Assembly: GCA_034430255.1 (NCBI GenBank)
Contig: DAOUEU010000153.1
Coordinates: 1 to 18,230, forward strand
Direction of reading: 5' to 3'
DNA: 18,230 nt
Origin: DATKYK01 sp034430255
GTDB lineage: Bacteria > Chloroflexota > Dehalococcoidia > E44-bin15
Position 1 is the first letter of the stretch; each line of letters begins with the position of its first letter. Made by a program: the position numbers and the translations under genes. A model generated the notes under the pieces. The model was not told the origin of the DNA, searched no databases, and saw only the letters and a program-made list of their open reading frames with translations. Shown here one piece after another: positions 14,836-18,230 of the stretch.

Positions 14836-16002
14836 TTGAGCGAGCAAATTACTGAAGAGAAGGTTGCCGTTAGTCTAGAGGAGGACACCTGTAGCAGATG
14901 CAGCATCTGCTATTCTCTCTGCCCGTTTGAGGCCATAAAACGGGACACTGAAACGGGCAAATTCCTGTTGGAGATAGAGAAGTGTCAGGTCTGCGGTATC
15001 TGCGCCTCAGCCTGTCCCTCAAAAGTTATTGATATCTACTACTACGATATAGCTTCCCTTGTTAGCTATCTAGAGCGGGCAAAGAAGAAGTACGCCAGCG
15101 ACACTCTGCTGATTATGTGCAAAGGCAGCGCCCCGGACATCAACGGAATCGAGTCGCTTTTCGGCATCAAAAAGTTCGTCCCGCTATCCGTGCCCTGTGT
15201 AGGACGTATCCCTGAGGAAGTGTTCATCAGAGCACTACTCATGGGGATCAGGAAGATCTATGTACTCGCCTGCGATGAGGACTTCTGCCGCTTCGAACGC
15301 GGCAGCCCGCTTGAGGGACGCCGAATTGCAGCGCTCAACATCTTGTTGGAGCAGCTTGGCTACGGCAAAGAGGCGATAACCCTTAAACGGAAAAGCCTGA
15401 AGGTATTGCTAAAAGAGGACCGGTGCATCGCCTGTGGCAACTGCGTGTATTACTGCCCATGGGATGCCCCCAAGCTGGTAAGCCCGGGCAACGTCAAAAT
15501 CGATATGGACCTCTGCCATGGCTGCGGCCTGTGCGTCTCGATGTGCCCCGCCTTTGCCCTGGATCTGGAGAACTGGGAGAAGGATCGTATCTCACTGCTT
15601 ATCTCCCAATTAGCGGCAGAAATGACGCCGCCCAGGATTCTGGTATTTTGCTGCCAGTGGGCTGTTTTCCCTGCGCTTGACGATGAGCCCAACAAAAACA
15701 CGCGCTTTATCTACCTGCCCTGTGCCGCCAGGGTTGATATCGCCCACGTCGTGGAGGCCTTCCATACCGGTATCGATGGTGTTTTAGTCGCAGCATGCGC
15801 CGAAGAAGACTGCAAGCTAGAGGGGGCAGGAGGAAAGATCCAGCGCCCATTAGCAGCGCTGCAAAAAAGGCTGGGTGAAATAGGCTATGGAGAGCAGCTT
15901 CACTTCTGCACCGTGGCGCCACGATACCCAGAGGCATTTACGAGGGAACTAGCGCAGTTCAGCGAAAAAATTGCCGGCATTCAAAAAGGGGAGTCAGCAT
16001 GA
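14836..16002 (+). CDS. Tandem ferredoxin-MvhD protein (hydrogenase/heterodisulfide reductase delta-subunit-like)
   Basis: Counted from TTG 14836, the 388-residue protein repeats one layout twice. Ferredoxin module 1 has C19, C22, C25, C29 and C50, C53, C56, C60. A diverged MvhD-like domain follows (about 88-165: MCKGS C95, C121, and ACDEDFC C146/C151). Ferredoxin module 2 has C197, C200, C203, C207 and C227, C230, C233, C237. The second MvhD-like domain (about 267-335) has FCCQW (C272, C273), LPCAARVD (C296) and ACAEEDCKLEGAGG (C321, C326). MvhD normally holds a [2Fe-2S] cluster and links the hydrogenase to HdrA. Here the third Cys of the usual CCxxC is Ala, and domain 1 has a single Cys in that place. 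Four [4Fe-4S] clusters are predicted. The gene overlaps metV by 4 nt, so a direct partnership is likely. An extended form from GTG 14746 (418 residues) is possible. Confidence 0.82.
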   Translation: MSEQITEEKVAVSLEEDTCSRCSICYSLCPFEAIKRDTETGKFLLEIEKCQVCGICASACPSKVIDIYYYDIASLVSYLERAKKKYASDTLLIMCKGSAPDINGIESLFGIKKFVPLSVPCVGRIPEEVFIRALLMGIRKIYVLACDEDFCRFERGSPLEGRRIAALNILLEQLGYGKEAITLKRKSLKVLLKEDRCIACGNCVYYCPWDAPKLVSPGNVKIDMDLCHGCGLCVSMCPAFALDLENWEKDRISLLISQLAAEMTPPRILVFCCQWAVFPALDDEPNKNTRFIYLPCAARVDIAHVVEAFHTGIDGVLVAACAEEDCKLEGAGGKIQRPLAALQKRLGEIGYGEQLHFCTVAPRYPEAFTRELAQFSEKIAGIQKGESA

Positions 16003-16649
16003 TAATAACGACGCAAAAACCTTTGGACGAAATTTTGGGTTTGATCTCACCCTATAAAAATGTTCTGATCGTTGGATGTGATGGGTGCACCCAACCGCCA
16101 AGGGGAATAAGAGAGGCGGAGACCCTGAGCCAGTTGCTGGAGCTCGGCAGCAGGCAGCAGAATAAACAGTTCGCCTTCAAGGTAAACACGCTGGTGAAGC
16201 AGTGCGACTCGCATCTTACCGCGGTTGCACTTAAGGACATGATAGATGGCGATTTAGAGGCTGTGCTTTCGCTGGCCTGCGGCCTAGGGCCGCAGACTAT
16301 AGCCAGTCTCTACCCCGAGCTTCCGGTATTTCCAGCGCAGAATACCGTCTTCATGGGCTCTGAGGAAAGGGAAGCGGGCACCCTGGAAGAGAGGTGTGCC
16401 GCCTGCGGCGACTGCGTCCTGGGCCTGACCGGGGGCATTTGCCCGGTTTCCAGGTGTGCCAAAAGCCTGCTCAACGGCCCCTGCGGCGGTTCGCAAAACG
16501 GAAAGTGCGAGGTCGACCCGAATAAGGACTGCGCCTGGGCGCTCATTATAGAGCGCCTGGATAAACTGGGGAGACTCTATGTACTAGAGGAAATCCAGCC
16601 TGCCAAGGATCACCAGGCAGTGGCAAGACCGGGCAAGATAACGCTATAA
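15999..16649 (+). CDS. metV: MetV-like protein (methylenetetrahydrofolate reductase C-terminal, zinc/FeS-binding family)
   Basis: The 216-residue product matches the cysteine-rich accessory subunit of methylenetetrahydrofolate reductase. The N-terminal half has VGCDGCTQ (C27, C30), C69 and C94 in SLACGLGPQ. The C-terminal half has the hallmark CAACGDCVLGLTGGICPVSRC (C133, C136, C139, C148, C153). NGPCGGSQNGKC (C162, C170) and DCAW (C178) follow. In acetogens MetV binds MetF and, with HdrABC and MvhD, forms the reductase of the methyl branch of the Wood-Ljungdahl pathway. The ATG overlaps the stop of the MvhD-like gene (ATGA), implying translational coupling. MetF and HdrABC are not in the window, so either they are encoded elsewhere or this copy serves another partner. 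Confidence 0.88.
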   Translation: MIITTQKPLDEILGLISPYKNVLIVGCDGCTQPPRGIREAETLSQLLELGSRQQNKQFAFKVNTLVKQCDSHLTAVALKDMIDGDLEAVLSLACGLGPQTIASLYPELPVFPAQNTVFMGSEEREAGTLEERCAACGDCVLGLTGGICPVSRCAKSLLNGPCGGSQNGKCEVDPNKDCAWALIIERLDKLGRLYVLEEIQPAKDHQAVARPGKITL

Positions 16650-16656
16650 ACAGTTC

Positions 16657-18230
16657 ATGGGAGTAGCCCCAGCGGTGCTCATCAACGCGGAAAAAGCGGC
16701 TAGGATAAGTGTGCGGGGGGTAGTGCAGGGGGTAGGCTTCAGGCCCTTTGTTTACCGGCTGGCTCACGAGCACAGTTTAAAAGGCTGGGTGCGTAACACC
16801 TCGGGAAATGTCGAGATCGAGGTGGAGGGAGATGAGGAGAGGATAAAGCATTTCATCACCGACATCGAGGCCAAAGCCCCCCCACTGGCCCGCATTGAAA
16901 ATGTCGCCGTGACCTTCAAGCCCTCGAAGAGCTACACCGGGTATGAGAAATTCGAAATATACCAGAGCCTGAGCCAGGAAGGAAAATACCAGCTCGTTTC
17001 GCCGGATATCGCTACCTGTGAGGACTGCCACAGGGAGATCATCTCTCCCGCCGACCGCCGCTACCGCTACCCCTTTACCAACTGCACAAGTTGTGGCCCG
17101 CGATTTACCATCATCGAGGACATACCCTATGACCGCCCCAAGACCACCATGCACAGGTTCCAGATGTGCCCCCGGTGTCAGCAGGAATACGACGATCCCC
17201 TGGACCGCAGGTTTCATGCCCAGCCCAACGCCTGCCCCCAGTGTGGCCCCAGCCTGGCACTGGTCGACAGCAGAGGTAATCCGGTGGCGTGTGATGATGC
17301 TATTTGTGCATCCAGCGAGCTCCTCAAAGCGGGTAAAATCCTGGCGATACGCGGCCTGGGCGGATTTCAGCTTGCCTGCGATGCCACCAGTGAGAAAGCG
17401 ATAGCCCTGTTAAGGAGCAGAAAAAGGCGCCCCTCCAAACCATTTGCCGTTATGGTAGCCACCCTGGAAGATATTGAAAGGCACTGCCTGGTGTCGCCCG
17501 CGGAGAAGAAGCTGCTTAACTCTCCAGAGTCACCCATCGTTCTCCTGAGGTGGCGTGAGAGCGCATCCACTATCTCAACGGCAGTTGCTCCAAATCTTAG
17601 GTACCTGGGGGTCATGCTGCCCTATACCCCGCTTCACCACCTGCTGCTAAGGGAGAGCGCTATCCCCCTGGTGATGACCAGCGGCAACCTCAGCGAGGAA
17701 CCCATCGCCAAAGATAACGATGAAGCACTAAGGAGACTCGGGGAGATTGCTGATTATTTCCTGCTCCATAACCGCGATATTTACGCACGGTACGACGATA
17801 GCGTCTCTATGGTGGAAGGAGTGCCCCGTGTTATAAGGCGCGCCCGGGGATACGCCCCCTATCCTGTCCTGCTCCCCTTCCATTCCAGGCAAATCCTTGC
17901 CTGCGGGGCTGAGCAGAAGAACACATTCTGTCTCACCAGAGGGGAGCATGCCTTCCTAAGCCAGCACATTGGGGACATGGAGAACGAGGAGACCCTGGAA
18001 CACTTTGAAAACACTATTGAGCTCTATAAGAAGCTGTTTCGCATCGCTCCGGAGGCTGTCGCCTATGATATGCACCCGGAATACCTCCCCACTAAATACG
18101 CCCTTGAGTTGGGTGCAGAGCAGGGTTTAAGCCTTATCCCGGTGCAACACCACCACGCCCACATCGCCAGTTGCCTGGTGGAGAACGGGGTCGAAGCGCC
18201 GGTTATCGGGGTTGCCTTCGATGGAGCTGG
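16657..18230 (+). CDS. hypF: Carbamoyltransferase HypF, hydrogenase maturation (3' end off the window)
   Basis: The frame from ATG 16657 is open for 524 codons to the right edge; a full HypF has about 750-780 residues. Domains in order are an acylphosphatase domain with VVQGVGFRPFVYRLA (22-36) and GNVEIEVEG, a double zinc finger with four CxxC pairs (C121/C124, C143/C146, C171/C174, C193/C196), a YrdC-like domain (about 205-395) with RSRKRRPSKPFAVM (253-266) and TSGN (341-344), and the start of the Kae1-like carbamoyltransferase domain with HHHAH (498-502). HypF turns carbamoyl phosphate into carbamoyl-adenylate and carbamoylates HypE, giving the cyanide ligands of the NiFe site. It lies 7 nt after metV and likely belongs to the same operon. 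The start has a poor ribosome binding site, but the acylphosphatase motif follows at the normal distance. Confidence 0.95.
   Translation, partial: MGVAPAVLINAEKAARISVRGVVQGVGFRPFVYRLAHEHSLKGWVRNTSGNVEIEVEGDEERIKHFITDIEAKAPPLARIENVAVTFKPSKSYTGYEKFEIYQSLSQEGKYQLVSPDIATCEDCHREIISPADRRYRYPFTNCTSCGPRFTIIEDIPYDRPKTTMHRFQMCPRCQQEYDDPLDRRFHAQPNACPQCGPSLALVDSRGNPVACDDAICASSELLKAGKILAIRGLGGFQLACDATSEKAIALLRSRKRRPSKPFAVMVATLEDIERHCLVSPAEKKLLNSPESPIVLLRWRESASTISTAVAPNLRYLGVMLPYTPLHHLLLRESAIPLVMTSGNLSEEPIAKDNDEALRRLGEIADYFLLHNRDIYARYDDSVSMVEGVPRVIRRARGYAPYPVLLPFHSRQILACGAEQKNTFCLTRGEHAFLSQHIGDMENEETLEHFENTIELYKKLFRIAPEAVAYDMHPEYLPTKYALELGAEQGLSLIPVQHHHAHIASCLVENGVEAPVIGVAFDGA

Overview
The window looks like part of the chromosome of a strictly anaerobic bacterium with mid-range GC. 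It carries a cytosolic F420-non-reducing (Mvh-type) [NiFe] hydrogenase, a ferredoxin-fused electron-transfer flavoprotein (ETF), a membrane FeS/heme-b oxidoreductase of the ETF:menaquinone oxidoreductase (EMO) type, an MvhD-like FeS protein and a MetV-like methylenetetrahydrofolate reductase accessory protein. This set fits H2-metabolising, Wood-Ljungdahl-type or syntrophic anaerobes. A Chloroflexota (Dehalococcoidia-like) or Desulfobacterota-like host is my guess; no rRNA or other marker gene is present to settle it.

Layout. (1) 1-903, minus strand: an NAD-dependent epimerase/SDR gene running off the left edge, with a near-consensus sigma70-type promoter at 932-960. (2) 904-1525: a divergent intergenic region with an A/T-rich hairpin, a short degenerate tandem repeat and a terminator-like hairpin. 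(3) 1526-4471, plus: an unusual fusion of a complete MMPL/RND-type transporter to an ABC ATPase domain whose switch histidine and signature glycine are altered. (4) 4793-6349, plus: an aldehyde dehydrogenase with a strong ribosome binding site and a basic/hydrophobic C-terminal tail. (5) 6350-7299: a long non-coding stretch with a 13-bp inverted repeat, a cluster of four hairpins (one a good intrinsic terminator) and an excellent promoter (6996-7024) with a CGGTA-repeat motif upstream and a leader of about 270 nt. (6) 7300-18230, plus: one tightly packed gene string of hydrogenase small and large subunits, EtfB, ferredoxin-EtfA, EMO-type membrane protein, NifU-like scaffold, hydrogenase maturation protease, a possible 18-codon ORF, a tandem ferredoxin-MvhD protein, MetV and HypF (cut by the right edge).

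How the genes may work together. The hydrogenase large subunit keeps a 26-residue C-terminal extension after its CxxCxxH, the processing substrate expected for the protease encoded downstream. HypF (cyanide-ligand synthesis) and the NifU-like scaffold supply cofactor assembly. The redox genes between them suggest electron flow between H2, a flavin/FeS ETF, a membrane quinone-linked oxidoreductase, and an MvhD/MetV branch normally linked to methylene-THF reduction. No HdrABC, MetF, acyl-CoA dehydrogenase or EtfC/FixC is seen in the window. This combination is the most interesting candidate for an undescribed system here, but a single electron-transfer complex is an inference from gene order and domains, not something the sequence proves.
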